NCBI RefSeq assembly: GCF_051020985.1
Contig: NC_135001.1
Coordinates: 13,075,896 to 13,139,895, forward strand
DNA from: Nomia melanderi
Lineage: Eukaryota; Arthropoda; Insecta; Hymenoptera; Halictidae
Direction: 5' to 3'
DNA length: 64,000 nucleotides
In this document: positions 52,801 through 64,000 of the stretch, one piece after another
Position numbering within the stretch: the first letter of the stretch is position 1
Layout of the letters: each line of letters starts with the position of its first letter
Notes under the pieces: generated by a model
Told to the model about the DNA's origin: nothing
The model's input: only the letters and a program-made list of their open reading frames with translations
The model's database searches: none
Program-made: the position numbers and the translations under genes

Positions 52801-55800
52801 TAATCTTACATTTTATTTGTACTACGAACCAGCGTTGGGTGAAAGTTATTCAGAATAACGAATAAAGAATGACGAATAAATTGAATCTGATTTGAATTTT
52901 CGAATAATGAATAATAATTAATGTATTCGCCAGTCACAGATATTAAATGAATTGGATTTATTCGTTATTTTTACGTTACTTATACGTTATATAACATATC
53001 TAATATATTCAAAACTTGAGAATTTTAGATAGTTGCGAACGATAGAAATGCATCAAATCCGCAGTATTATGATTAGGGTACTGTTTACAAAAATGGTTTA
53101 CACCAGGCTTGTCCAACCCGCGGGCCGAGGGCCGCATGCGGCTCAAAACGGCCGTGAATGCCGTGAATACTACAAATACAAGTTAAACATGCTACTAATT
53201 TATGTGCTGCACGAAGTTTTTCTTTGCTTGGTATTGGGGCACCCTCCGTTAAAGCAGAGGATAGAACATCTCTGGAGCTTTAGCGAGTAAAGATCTCACG
53301 CTATGAAGCGGGTTATCCAGGGGAAAAGGAAAAGAAAAGAAAACGTAAAGCGTACCAAATTAAAGAGTACGTGTAGAAGAAGGAAGAAAACGCTAAACGT
53401 TAAAGTTTTCAGAAGGAAAGGGAAAGTTATTTAACAATGAAGCCCAGGGAAGCTAAAAGGTTGGACACTCCTGGTTTACACCTTTCTCGCATTGGCAACA
53501 GCAATGAATTTTCCATATCCTCGTACCTTCACGACATATTTCTTCTAAATTCGCAGTTACTTAGAAAAAGTGTATCTCTGTAACGTCAGGCTCAGACAAG
53601 AAAATCTGGGCGCCACTACAACTGATGTTTTCTCATTTGTGATTTTAATTTTTCTTGATTATTCCATGAGAAAATAATTAAAGTTTATTTAACAATCGAA
53701 ACTGCGGTTCTAATTCTTTCAATTTTCATTTGAATGCGTTTTAAAGAAAATATGACTATCTCCTCCGGAATTAATCTATGTGACGTTGGTAACGAAAGGG
53801 TTAAGAGATAAAATCAAGCGCGATATTGTATAAATATCATTTGTAAATGGTAATTTAACTTAACGAACGATTATTTTGTTTGTTCTCGATAGGGCTCGAT
53901 CCGACTATATTTTTTTACATGAACGGAAATCGGTCGATGGATTTGGACGAAACGGATGCGCATTTCGTCGACGTGATTCACACAGGTGCCGGTATTTTGG
54001 GTCAATGGGGGCCGACTGGACACGCGGATTTCTACGTGAACGGTGGTTCCAGTCAGCCCGGTTGCGCAACTACTTCTTTGCTCCGTAAGTACAATCATCA
54101 GCATCCGTACTCTTACAGTTGGAAGATGAATTGATATTCAGCAGAACGACACAGGTGCAAAAGGTGCCTTTCTAGTTTAAAGTTTTATAATTTCGGTTGA
54201 TTACGTTTAACCATGTTGACGAATAGTAAATTAGCGGTCGGAAATATTAGTAATTAGGAAGTGAGACCATCAGAAAATTAGAAAAAATGAGAAAAGATGA
54301 AAAGATAATCGATCAGCGACGTTCCTCAGCCTCGCCATCAAGCGATCTTTCAACTGTACTTGCCATTGTTTATTTCTTTCTACATTTGTCTTTCTTCAAG
54401 AAACAAAACGCACGTATTTTTTTCTATAATATATAAGGTTTTTAATATTTTCTTTAACTGCTCATTCCTTAGAGATAAACAACTGAAGTCGGCATTCAGA
54501 TTTTCATCGATTGATATTTAACCGGCGCACAATGTGTTAATTTTTAAGTATGGAACTGCGGTCTCGCAGAGGTCTATACAAAATATCGTTGATTTTTAAA
54601 CCAGTGAAATTTACGTTGTGTAGTTTATACTATTGCTATATGAAGATATTTAAATAAGTAAAAACAAATGAATACAATAAATCTTTTTATTGGTTGCTAC
54701 AAACGAGAAATTTAACAGTAATCGGTAATTTTCAGACTTTCATACTTAAGGGATAAATTGCTTATTTACTCTAAAGTATAATAATTGACAACAGAAAAAT
54801 AATATTTAATATGAATTGAAAATAACGAAATAATACTTATGTTTGATAAATTCTACTTGAAATCTTCATCGTGTGTATAAATCTTTGTAACATTTCATTA
54901 TCCATTTTACTTACGAAATACATTTTCTCCATTTTACGAGGAGACAAATAAAAATATATACGACAGAAATAGATGTGGACTTGTTCATTTGTGATATGAA
55001 AACGAAAAAATTGGTTAACTGTAAAGAAAATTGATGGAACGTTTATCCGCAGAGACGTTGTCGTGCGATCACACAAAGGTTACGCCGTATTACATAGAAT
55101 CGATTACGACAAAAGTAGGATTCTGGGCGGCTCCATGCGGAAACCTTTTTTCCTACCTGATCGGATGGTGCAAACCCCAACTGGAGGAATATATTCTGAT
55201 GGGAGAAGACGCGCCTCATACGTACGTAATTTCTTCTAGAGATTATATATAGATACTTTCAATGATAATATAATAATATATCATTCAATAACTCAATAGA
55301 AAATGAATTCCACATGTTTAAATGTAAATATAAATAGATCTCGGATACAGGTAACAGTAAAAAAACAAGAATAACATAAATTATTTTATGTGAAAACGAT
55401 TAATTTTATGTTGTTTAAAAAAAAATCAGTTATAATTATAATATACCTAGAACGAAGATAGTATATTTTGATTAATATAAATAATGCAATTTAAAATTAT
55501 ATCAACACGTATCATATGTATGAATATATTAATACGTATCACTGTAATGCATTGGTATATTTTCATTTAATGAAAATTATTTAAAAAATAAATTCCGTTT
55601 CTAAACAGAGAGGTATATGTTAGCATACTTTTAATTAATAAGTAATTATAGCGATTAAAAGTTGAAAATTTTGAAATTAAAGGCGCATATTAATTTACCT
55701 ATTTATGTAAACTTTTTATGTACACCAGCAACGACAGTTCAAATGTCAAGCATGAAATTTTGTTGAAATTTGTAGAGCTCGAGGCATTTATTATCTGTCA

Positions 55801-55890
55801 ACAAACGCACACAAACCATACGCCCTCGGTCTTCCCGGAAAAAGCCAACGTCCGACAAATCGGAAGCGATCGTCCTACCGCCAGTATTGA
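43808..55890 (+). CDS. secreted lipase of the pancreatic lipase superfamily, seven exons, 349 aa
   Basis: A serine hydrolase expected to cleave ester bonds of neutral lipids or phospholipids outside the cell. Exons are 43808-43865, 47947-48058, 51496-51644, 52217-52471, 53893-54084, 55053-55221 and 55776-55890. All have GT/AG borders with consistent phases. Residues 1-24 form a signal peptide ending GASA. The oxyanion loop is HGFGG (90-94). The nucleophile is Ser169 in GYSVGAH, the acid Asp194 in GLDPT and the base His262 in CDHTK. The lid between Cys249 and Cys260 has only 10 residues, far shorter than in classical pancreatic lipase. The end is ARGIYYLSTNAHKPYA plus a short basic tail, with no PLAT domain. 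One sequon is visible at Asn34. Exon 7 uses a frame other than the longest open frame there. Introns 1 (4.1 kb) and 2 (3.4 kb) are large. The substrate is not predictable: it may be a triglyceride lipase or phospholipase A1. Confidence 0.95.
43910..44345. repeat. degenerate tandem repeat in lipase intron 1
   Basis: About six or seven imperfect units of 50-70 bases, each with a TTTTATTAT-like core and AGAGYARAGTAAGAATGA-like spacer. Clear units lie around 44085, 44140, 44210, 44255 and 44300. Confidence 0.55.
44346..47390. other. lipase intron 1, remainder
   Basis: AT-rich intron DNA with no supported gene. A CTTT microsatellite lies near 45120-45140. Confidence 0.5.
47391..47589. mobile_element. 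TTAA-type element in lipase intron 1 (about 199 bp)
   Basis: The left end TTAACACGTTGACCGTC is mirrored at the right, opposite strand, by TCAACGCTTTGACCGCC. The right TTAA is decayed to TTGA. Confidence 0.5.
47665..47904. mobile_element. Tc1-type non-autonomous element in lipase intron 1 (240 bp)
   Basis: The left end TACACTGTCGGTCAAAAGTT and the right end, opposite strand, TACACTGTTGGTCAAAAATT form inverted termini of about 26 bases, extending through GGRACCA. A TA lies at each boundary. The GGTCAAAAGTTTGG motif is typical of Tc1 relatives. No transposase frame is present. It ends about 40 bases before the exon 2 acceptor. Confidence 0.75.
48155..48355. repeat. degenerate tandem repeat in lipase intron 2
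   Basis: Four to five imperfect units of about 40-50 bases, each with a CCAAATTTCAAAATAAAACG-like core followed by TCAAAAAATRTGCTT. The array starts about 100 bases after exon 2. Confidence 0.6.
48413..48800. other. GC-richer island in lipase intron 2
   Basis: This patch is less AT-rich than the surrounding intron and has open frames on both strands without recognisable domains. It is a candidate intronic enhancer or conserved element. Confidence 0.3.
48801..50574. other. lipase intron 2, middle part
   Basis: Very AT-rich DNA; I see no gene or defined repeat in it. Confidence 0.5.
50575..51240. mobile_element. TTAA-type element, CGTTCGC family, copy 2 (666 bp)
   Basis: The left end TTAGTACTTTCGCGATCAGC is mirrored at the right, opposite strand, by TTAACACGTTCGCGACCAGC. 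Subterminal CATCACATATATGTAAC matches the left end of 40011-40258. It ends about 250 bases before lipase exon 3. Confidence 0.6.
53104..53473. mobile_element. hAT-type non-autonomous element in lipase intron 4 (370 bp)
   Basis: The termini are CAGGCTTGTCCAACC and, opposite strand, CAGGAGTGTCCAACC. They are flanked by a perfect 8-bp duplication, GTTTACAC, at 53096-53103 and 53474-53481. That length is diagnostic of hAT insertions. The GC-rich left end and A/G-rich right half contrast with the intron. No intact transposase is present. Confidence 0.8.
53601..53804. mobile_element. possible degraded CGTTCGC-family element, reverse orientation
   Basis: The right end, opposite strand, reads TTAACCCTTTCGTTACCAAC followed by GTCACATAG. 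This is almost the same as the left end of 40011-40258 (TACCAACGTCACATA shared). The proposed other end near 53601 (GCGCCACTAC) is weak. Confidence 0.35.
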
Positions 55891-56010
55891 GCTTACTGAA
55901 GCAAGTAATCAACATAATCATAGAGTAGCCTATCTCTAATTAGTTGTAAACATTGTATGTTACGTTTGTGTCTGTTATTTCTTTGTACATTGTTAATTTA
56001 GTTCTTACGT

Positions 56011-56016
56011 AATAAA
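56011..56016 (+). terminator. polyadenylation signal of the lipase gene
   Basis: A canonical AATAAA lies 121 bases after the TGA at 55888-55890, giving a short 3' UTR. Confidence 0.5.
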
Positions 56017-58200
56017 CTATTTTTCTACGCAACCTTCCGTGAACCTCGCATTCCATTTGATCATGACATCGGTAGCTATTAATGCGCACATTGCATATTG
56101 CTTTGTATTTCTGTGATCTAAGAACTTTCACTTTTTTCATCGCAACAATTTCGTGTAATGGTTTGCCCATTCCTGACAAATAATCCAATGTAATGCTCAT
56201 CTAATCCTCGGATGCGGTGAATTAATTGCTAGCAATCAGAAATCCTTCATTGTTGTAAGATATCATTTGCTAAATTGACGAAACGTAGTTTAACGAACCA
56301 TGTTGATCTGAAAATGTATCAAAGTTTAGTTTCTTCGTGATGGAGAGCAAATCAATTTCCACAGCTCTCTTTTTATATGTCCATTTTTTCATTATAATAT
56401 GAAAGAACCTGTCCTATTTTGTATGTTATTTTGTACCTATAAATGTTGCGTATTCTTATTATGCAACATTTCCGTCAGTTCCAAAGTATTTATTAGTATT
56501 TTTGTAATAGATTCAAACTTTCTATTATTTTCTAAATTATTCATAAATGAAATTATTCGACGTTCTATTGGAATTAATTACTAAGTGATTATTTTTCACA
56601 TTTATTGTATATTTTGTAAAGAGACCGTGTATTAATTAGACTAACGTCGATATTATAAGAATATGTTATTTCTGTACAAACTGTATGAACACATTTATAT
56701 AAGTTGTCAAAAGAGAATTGAGTTTGGCAAATGACAAATTGGTTAAATGTAATTTGTCAAATGAATAAACTATTTATTATTGTAATTGTATTTGAGAATT
56801 GAATGAATCTCCTGATTTGTATTATTATTTGTTAAAGGAAATATGATAGATATTAAAAACAACTTCGACATGAAAAGTAAAGTTTAACGATTGTTTCAAT
56901 AAATAAACAATATTCTTGTCTTACCTGTGTTGATATCCATATCGAATAATTAATCTTCTCTTAAGGGAAGTAAATCTACACAAACTAAACAACATTAGTT
57001 TATTGGATTTTTATGTTTATTTTATTATAAAAACTGTAAATATTACAAATTATGATTAAAATTAACCCAAATAATAATTTCAAATATAATATTTATCTTG
57101 TTTTTCCCTAGATACTTAATAACACAATACTAATTTCGATCTATAAATCTGACTCTTTTATCTTTTATTTTTATAATTTATTCTGGTAGTGCAACGACAT
57201 TTGTATGCTATACGTTTAATCATATATTTGTAAGAAAGTACGTTACCTATAATTATAGCTAGTGTATCTATAGATAAATGATACAACTGTAATCTCTGGT
57301 TTTCTTAACACTTCGAAGTTCGAAAAGTGAGTAAAAACGAAAGTGTTGTAATGAATTCTAAACATTGAGATCAATATATTATATAGTATTTAAATCCAAT
57401 TTCATGAATTACATAATTGTATCTCAATCTTTAACCCATTTAAATAATTTAAAAAATTCGAAAAATGCAGTTAATGAATTCTTTTCCTTCGAACCAATCT
57501 TAAATGTAATTCGGTGAAAGCTTGAAATTATTGATCATAAATGATTTAAATAATTAAGCTTTTTAAATAATATATTTTTATTGTATTACTATAATAAATA
57601 ATATTGCATCGACAACCCCATGGAGATTGGTTTTCTGATAGAGCAAATTGTATTCTTTCTGCATTTGCACTGCAATTGCACTCTTCTGCTTGGAAAATTT
57701 TTGTTTTAAAATATTCTTTTTATTTCTTTCAAACAACACGGAAACCGTGAAACTTCATTACTACACCTACCGAGTAATTGAAGCAACTAATTTTCAACTT
57801 TTTACATAAAATACATGAATATAATTTTGTTCATTTGACGCCATATTTATCGTCCTATCAACAATGATCTATAATAATTTCAGGTGTTAAAAATTCAAGG
57901 AAAAGTGAAAAAAATCCTGACGACTCAGGACAAGTGTATATAAGAAATTACATCTATATCACAATTAGATACACGTATTATTATTTCGACACGCTCAGAA
58001 ATGAAAAAAAAAGAAAAGATAATTTATCCGAAACAGGCTTTATGTTAACAACAATATTTATTACATAATAATTATAATATAATAATAACTTCTATGGATT
58101 AACAGTACACTGTAGTACTAAACCTTAATTATGTATAATATGCAATGGAATGATTACAAGTTGATAAGACATCCACGTGTCAAGCTGGAGAGGCGCTCAG
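56017..58200. other. intergenic DNA downstream of the lipase gene
   Basis: Very AT-rich; no gene, RNA or repeat that I can support. Confidence 0.45.
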
Positions 58201-58379
58201 GACTTCGTTTTTAAATTCGATCGAATGGAAACTACAGAGAACGTCTGCTGTGTGTTCACATCGTGTCACTTTGTGGGAACGATACTCCAGTTCGATCGGG
58301 AAGAATCGATAACAATTTCATGCCTGAACAAGAATCCCGCATGGACGTGTTTTACTCTTATCGGGCATCATTCCAGAAC
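58201..58379 (+). other. candidate orphan exon
   Basis: A GC-richer block lies between a GCGCTCAG acceptor ending at 58200 and a GTAAGT donor at 58380. The frame beginning GACTTC is open throughout and gives a Cys-rich segment (VCCVFTSCHFVGT, SCLNKNPAWTCF). I recognise no family. It is not needed by the lipase gene, which already ends at 55890. It could be an exon of an unseen gene on this strand. Confidence 0.3.
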
Positions 58380-58614
58380 GTAAGTCTTCAATTTTCTGTA
58401 TAGGTAATATATAAATATACGTACAGTCAGCAATAAATGTATTCGAGCATTGTGTATGTTTAGACACAATAAATCTTCCATACTTTGTTTGTATACTGCT
58501 AAATATTTTCTAAATTTCATTGCATATGTATAATTATATATCATACTAAGTTGGTATTTTTTAGTATTAGAATTAATTAGCATTAGAAACAATAGTACTA
58601 AATTTCATATATAT

Positions 58615-58702
58615 GTGTATAATTTCTGGATTAATCGAATTTACATTATATAACATGTTATGTAACATATATATAAATTTGATTAATCCAGAAATTATAC
58701 AT
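58615..58702. repeat. near-perfect inverted repeat (hairpin)
   Basis: Arms of about 27 bases, TGTATAATTTCTGGATTAAT then C(G/A)AATTTA, face each other with one mismatch across an AT-rich loop of about 30 bases. It could be a very short foldback element or a transcribed hairpin. Confidence 0.65.
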
Positions 58703-59103
58703 AACCTCTCGGCAATTATGTAACTTCTAACAATAAATAGCAATATACGGTGTAGAATCTTTTTAATGATAATTTATTTCTTATCATGCTGTTCGAATAC
58801 TTTCGTTGCTGACTAAGTATACGGTCATGGAATTATAGGGATAAATACTCTACGGCTTATAGTGAATAACGTCGAGTCTACGATAAAAAATGGACAGTTT
58901 CTGTTGTTTAGTGAGAAACGACAACTTAAATCGATCTTCTAGCAGTGAATCTTTCTTCTGAGAGCCAGAACGATGCTTGAACGGCTGAAACGTGGTGTGC
59001 GCTTGAGGTTTTCGATTCTTTGAGTTTTAATGTTATTATAACGTATTATTTTTCTTCAATCGTTGTTCCATGCTGGTACATTTTATTAGTGTTTCGATGT
59101 GAT

Positions 59104-59939
59104 CTGTTCACTTGAACAGCCTCACTTTTGTAAGTTTCAAAATGTTAACACTAGGTTTACGGTTTATTTAATACAGTTTATTTAACACAGACTGAACTTT
59201 ATAAGCATTAGTTGGTAAACGTTTACGACGATTTTAACTGATGCAAATGTGCATTCTAATAGTGTATCTTTAAACCTCCATTTTCCAAAATCTAAATGAA
59301 CGAACACGGTTGTGTCTAGAGATAATAGAATAAACTTTACAATATATATCTGTAAACCTAGTGTTAAATTGAAGAAGTAAAATATATGCAATATTAATAT
59401 TTTATGTTATACGTTTAATATATATAGACCAATGGATAGCATTAGTTTATATTATCGTGGATGTTTGCGTGAAACACGACAATTTTGTGATGTGAATTTC
59501 TTTGTAAATTTATTTAAGTTCCAAAATTCAGTTTTAAATATTACAAACAATGTATGTGGATCGTTTCGTAGAAATAATGTAAAAGTTATTCTGATTTTAT
59601 TAATGTCATCGAATAACAATCGAATTTTCAATGTTATAATAATTAGAAAGAAACATATCACACATTAATCAATGGAAAGTTTTATGTTTAAACATATTTG
59701 TGATTATTTCTTAGAGTAAGATTATTTATGTATATTTATGATAAATATACGCATTACTTAAATACACATACAACATGGATTTTATTGGTCTTTATCCATA
59801 ACCTCGTCTAAAATGAACATACGGAAATTTTCAATTTTATGTGTAATAAGTACTTCATGAATATAAAGTCAGAAACTTTTTTTCCATTACCTATAATATA
59901 TCTACTTATGTAAAAGACAGAGGCTATTCAAGTGAACAG
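59104..59939. mobile_element. inverted-terminus element of about 836 bp with a nested insertion
   Basis: CTGTTCACTTGAACAGCCTC at 59104-59123 is repeated in inverted orientation at 59920-59939 with one mismatch (AAC/AAT). No matching target duplication is obvious. A TTAA element (59145-59367) sits inside its left end. Confidence 0.5.
59145..59367. mobile_element. TTAA-flanked element, CACTAGGTTTAC termini (223 bp)
   Basis: The left end TTAACACTAGGTTTACGG and right end, opposite strand, TTAACACTAGGTTTACAG match at 17 of 18 bases. TTAA is intact at both ends. The CACTAG start and the length resemble the elements at 17605 and 19709, suggesting related families. Confidence 0.75.
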
Positions 59940-62900
59940 CACTTAAGTTTGTATTAGTTTGGACCTTTTCACGACGGCAATATTTTCACGAAGAATTCGT
60001 TATTATTCAAATGCAGAACTGGATATAAATATTTTGTTCACCGTAAAGTACTTTAAAAAAACTAATACTAAACAAAATCTATTTTATTTTCTGAATAGAT
60101 TCGATAAGTGAAATCAAAGTGAAAGAGTATTAAATTTGATTAATGCTCTGTGTCCTAAATTATGCCATTCCTATTTTTCACTTCGACATTTGATTTAAAT
60201 ATTTCACAAGTGTTGTGTCGTTTAAAAATCTAAATGTCTACAGTTTATAGCAATATTTCATGAAAATGATGTTGTAAAGTACTTTCAGGACATAGAGAAT
60301 TAATGTTTGTATTTAACTATATAATTTATGAAGAATTTTATATTCTATAAATGCATGAAGTTCAGCAGTTTAATTATTATTAAAGAGCAGAAGCCATGTC
60401 GAAGAAAACCGTCAACGAGCAATATTTATACGTTAGGAAAGAAAATTGGATCTCCTTGAGTTATTTAAACAAATTTTGCAAGAATACTGTGGAAGCTACA
60501 CAGTAATTCTGAAAATTGAATTGCTTGATTATGATGAGTATGTAAATTTATTTTACAGTAATGATAATAATAACATCGTAATATATATGCAATTCTCGGT
60601 AGATACCGTTTTTATGTATTCATATTTCTAAACTTCGAAAATCCTACAATCTAAATACAACGTTCAAAAATCTAAAAATTAAAATTCGACAGTAGATTTT
60701 AATGGAAATATACATTTTTAATGAAGAAATTTGCAAAAGTTGTATTGTTATATAGATTAATTTTCTGTATTTTTTTTAATATTATTTTTACTGTTTTGTA
60801 CTTTGTACGTTTATACATACTATAAATGTACAACATCCACAGTCTTGTTATTATTATCATTATACTGTTTTATTTAGTTGCAAATTACAAATAGTTACAA
60901 ATATTGTAAACGAATTATAAATACAATTCATATTAAAAACGAACGTAATGTTACGAATGAGTTTCAAATAACTCACTATGTTCACTATACTAATTACATA
61001 AAATTATAATTAATAACAGACAAATATAGTATAACCTGGAATTAAGATTAAACAGGGTAAGATGTTTGTATCAGCTTTTTATTTTTTTCGAGTTAATCAT
61101 TTCCTTTGGAATTAAAATTTTAATAAGATTTTACTAAGATTTTATATTACAGGTTTTCTAATTTAGAAACAATTACATTAGTCTTATAAATTGCTACTTT
61201 AATTTCTTTTAATTGTTTTTCAAATGATGTTCTTTGTACAATATTTTCATATGAAGTATTGTAAGTTTAACAGTAATAATAATACGAATTCAATTATTCG
61301 TCAAAATATGATAATTGTTCGTTGACGTTCAGTGGTATCGCTAAAGTCATAAAATACTGTAACAATTGAAACAGGTTTATGATTCTTGATCATATTTTGA
61401 AAAATTGTTTCGAATAAGTGAAAGGCTACCAAAAGAAGCTTTCTTAATATCGAATTACAAAGAATGACAACGGAAAATCGAATTATTTTCAATAAAAAAT
61501 TATAATCTTAACGATTTGCTGGCTTTGAACGGTAATTATTCGTATTTGGTGGCCGCATCGTTCTACTCGCGAAGAAACAAAAAATTAAACGATTCAACTT
61601 CGTCTTATTATTAGGTTGAACAACTTATAATTCATATTATTCGTTGAACAACAAAAATTTATAGTGCTTCTGCTTCTTTATGTTTTATTTACATCACTGT
61701 GTTTCGTTACTACGTGCAATTTGGACCAACGTACATGTATATACCTCATAAAGAATCATTGATACATAAACTGCAAATTTTTATGCAGGATTCACATGTT
61801 TATAATCAGCTATATAGAATCCAAAGTAAACCGGTAGTTGGCTTGTATGTGAATAGTTTCAATCTACTAATAAACCTAGAATATAGAATAAAAAACAATG
61901 TAAAAATGAAAGAAATTCTATTTGAATTTTTATTTCATCCTTTTGTGGATCGTTAAGAACCATAAATGCATAAAGATACGCAGTCTATTGATAATATTAA
62001 CGTGACAATCGGTACGTTTATTGTTCAAGTCAGTTCTTCACAGCGATGCGGCAAATTCAAGAAACTTGATGGATCTCAGACCACTGCTAACAGAAACGAC
62101 CGTGCTCGAAAGACTGGCGCAATCTACTTTTTATGGAAGTCGTTGCTAAATGGATGGAATAGATGAATGATTTGGCTCGCTTGACTTCGATGAATTGCGA
62201 GTGCTACCGATGTTCGATAATAATTTATAAATTCTTACTAAAATAAAAATGATTCTTATTGGGTAAGACCAAGCAGCTATCTAAGAAGGGAAACACGAAT
62301 CGATGATTTATAATTGGACTATTAATTTTAAACGTTTGTAGTATTTGAAAATGTATAAGCTTCAATTGGATAAACAATTTTACAAAAATGAAAAAGTAAA
62401 TATTTATGTGTAATATATAATATTACATAAGATAACAAATTTTAATCATTGGAATTTAATGAAACAGCAATAAATTCATTTATTATAAATCACTGTGTGA
62501 AAATTTGTATTTGCATGAAAACCAACAATCTACTTAACAGCAATGCATCTAGAAGCAAATTATATATTTGCTACCGATTGAATTAAAACTATTGAAACTA
62601 TTAATTAGCAGAATAATGAACCATCGATTTCAAGTTTTCACCGTTTCACGACAGCTAAGAACAATTATGTATTTCGTAGAAAATCACAGGCATCGAGGTC
62701 TTAGGCACGTATTGTATGCTTACATCTCACCGTAGATTCATACCCAACCTCGCCGAATACTTTCGAGCGTGCTCTGATTGCCACACACAGTGCTGAAGCT
62801 CTTTCATGTTGTTATGTAGTTTTGGAAATGAAGCTCTCAGTTTCCCATACAGGATGGAGCTTTAACTTCTATCATCCGGAATGTCTCTGTTGCTTTTAGA

Positions 62901-64000
62901 AATATAAAAAAACAGTCTTTACACAAGTTGCACGGTGCATAAGGGAACGAAAACTCTTCACTCATCGAATATTTTTCATTGGGATGTTGTAGCTCCCTTG
63001 ATGCTAAATAACTTACGTAAATAAAGTTTCTTTATATTCACAAAAATAACGGAAATATTCTAAACGATTCAAATTATTGCTCCACTGTATAGGTATATCA
63101 AATGTTCACGTCTTTATTAACTAATGTCCCTCTAGTAAATATCTAATTTTTAATGAAGCTTTTCATTCGAATCGATAATTCGAATTGTTTTCTCTTTCAT
63201 TTCTTTTTATTTTCAACATTTATAAGAGAAACTTTGGTTAATAATAATGTAAACACTCTATATTTCTATAGTGGTCACCAAATTATACCATTAAATTTCA
63301 AATTATTTTATTTATCAACGTATCGATGCTTTTTATTTGCGAAGTGAAATACGTTTTTGAATTTTCGTTGCCGAAAGTATACTATAACAATGATTTTCAA
63401 TATATGCGACAATGATTTTCAACACTGTTTATATTTATACAACCAGGCAACGTGCACATTCAATAGCCTGTTCGAATCGATTGCCACATCCGATTGAGTT
63501 GAATACCTTCCGTCGTATTTCGTACAATGTCACGTATGTATGTGATCTACTTAACTAAAGTACTACACGTTGTGTTTTCCTTTTGTTTCTGCAATTATTA
63601 TTATGTGTTATGATAATGGTTATATCATGGTTAAATTGAATTCTTATCCCACAATGATTCGTTTATTCGAATTGGTACTCGTACCAGTTATGATTAATGA
63701 CATATTGATCAATAGTCGCATCGATCGACCATTTTTTTATTGATATAGTTTTGGCGCAAATTGTATCTATTAATGTATGAATGTGTGTGTATGAATAAGT
63801 CAATGGTGGGCAATGTGTTATTTAAAATAAAAAAATGAGTTGCGATGATCAATATTAAATAATAATCTATCTGTATCTGAAGTAGAATCGTACTTGAGTA
63901 CATTTCGAAGAATTCATTTTAAAAAAACTAATTTCAATGAACTAGTTTCAAAGAATTCATTTCGCAATTGGTAGAACAATGAATTTAAATGAGATCGCAT
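59940..64000. other. terminal intergenic DNA, no supported gene
   Basis: AT-rich sequence with only short open frames. A somewhat less AT-rich patch lies at 62690-62960 but carries no frame I can support. Confidence 0.45.

Noticed and set aside
53033..53290. 85-codon open frame in lipase intron 4, possible transposase remnant
   Set aside because: It spans the left boundary of the hAT-type element, so it is not an original element gene, and it lacks recognisable transposase motifs.
54209..54541. Possible TTAA element between TTAACCATGTTGACG and an inverted TTAACACATTGTGCG
   Set aside because: The two termini match too poorly to define an element; only the right end looks convincing.
55718..55939. 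A 73-codon open frame overlapping the last lipase exon
   Set aside because: The lipase continues in a different frame from an acceptor at 55775, giving the conserved ARGIYYLSTNAH segment and a TGA at 55888; the longer frame is a shadow.
1..64000. CRISPR arrays, prokaryotic operons, tRNA or rRNA genes, LINE/LTR reverse transcriptase
   Set aside because: I looked for regularly spaced repeats, paired tRNA arms with a GTTCGAATC-type loop and reverse-transcriptase motifs and found none; the sequence is a eukaryotic chromosome segment.

Overview
This is AT-rich, intron-bearing animal DNA, almost certainly from an insect. A hymenopteran (bee or wasp) source is my best inference: CpG-rich promoter islands sit in a very AT-rich background, one gene encodes an insect-type vesicular glutamate transporter, and there are many short TTAA- or TA-flanked mobile elements. 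There are no operons, bacterial genes, CRISPR arrays, rRNAs or recognisable tRNAs. No new multi-gene system is visible.

Three protein-coding genes can be supported, all on the + strand. (1) At about 1394-5614 lies an uncharacterised two-exon gene for a large Arg/Ser/Glu-rich protein with small Cys clusters; its 5' end is not resolved. (2) At 14566-23272 lies a complete eight-exon vesicular glutamate transporter (VGlut, SLC17 family). All splice phases agree and give 640 residues. A non-coding leader exon probably sits in the CpG island at 11.1-11.47 kb. (3) At 43808-55890 lies a complete seven-exon secreted lipase of the pancreatic-lipase superfamily. It has 349 residues with signal peptide, HGFG, GxSxG, Asp and His all in place, a very short lid and no C-terminal PLAT domain. 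Its promoter is the CpG island at 43.13-43.81 kb.

The rest is intergenic or intronic. About 20 kb between VGlut and the lipase gene (23.3-43.1 kb) holds no gene I can support. Non-coding DNA is studded with non-autonomous DNA transposons recognised by inverted termini. TTAA-flanked (piggyBac-like) elements occur at 15.0, 16.4, 17.6, 19.7, 25.3, 40.0, 47.4, 50.6 and 59.1 kb. A mariner-type element is at 12.6 kb, a Tc1-type at 47.7 kb, a hAT-type with a perfect 8-bp target duplication at 53.1 kb, and a degraded longer one at 32.5-33.8 kb. Degenerate tandem repeats lie at 26.5, 43.9 and 48.2 kb.

The genes have no obvious joint function: VGlut loads glutamate into synaptic vesicles, the lipase is secreted, and the first gene is unknown. 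The most useful leads are the orphan gene and its missing 5' exon, the altered substrate-site residues and endocytic tail motifs of VGlut, the mini-lid lipase, the fresh-looking hAT insertion in a lipase intron, and an unassigned exon-like frame at 58.2 kb.
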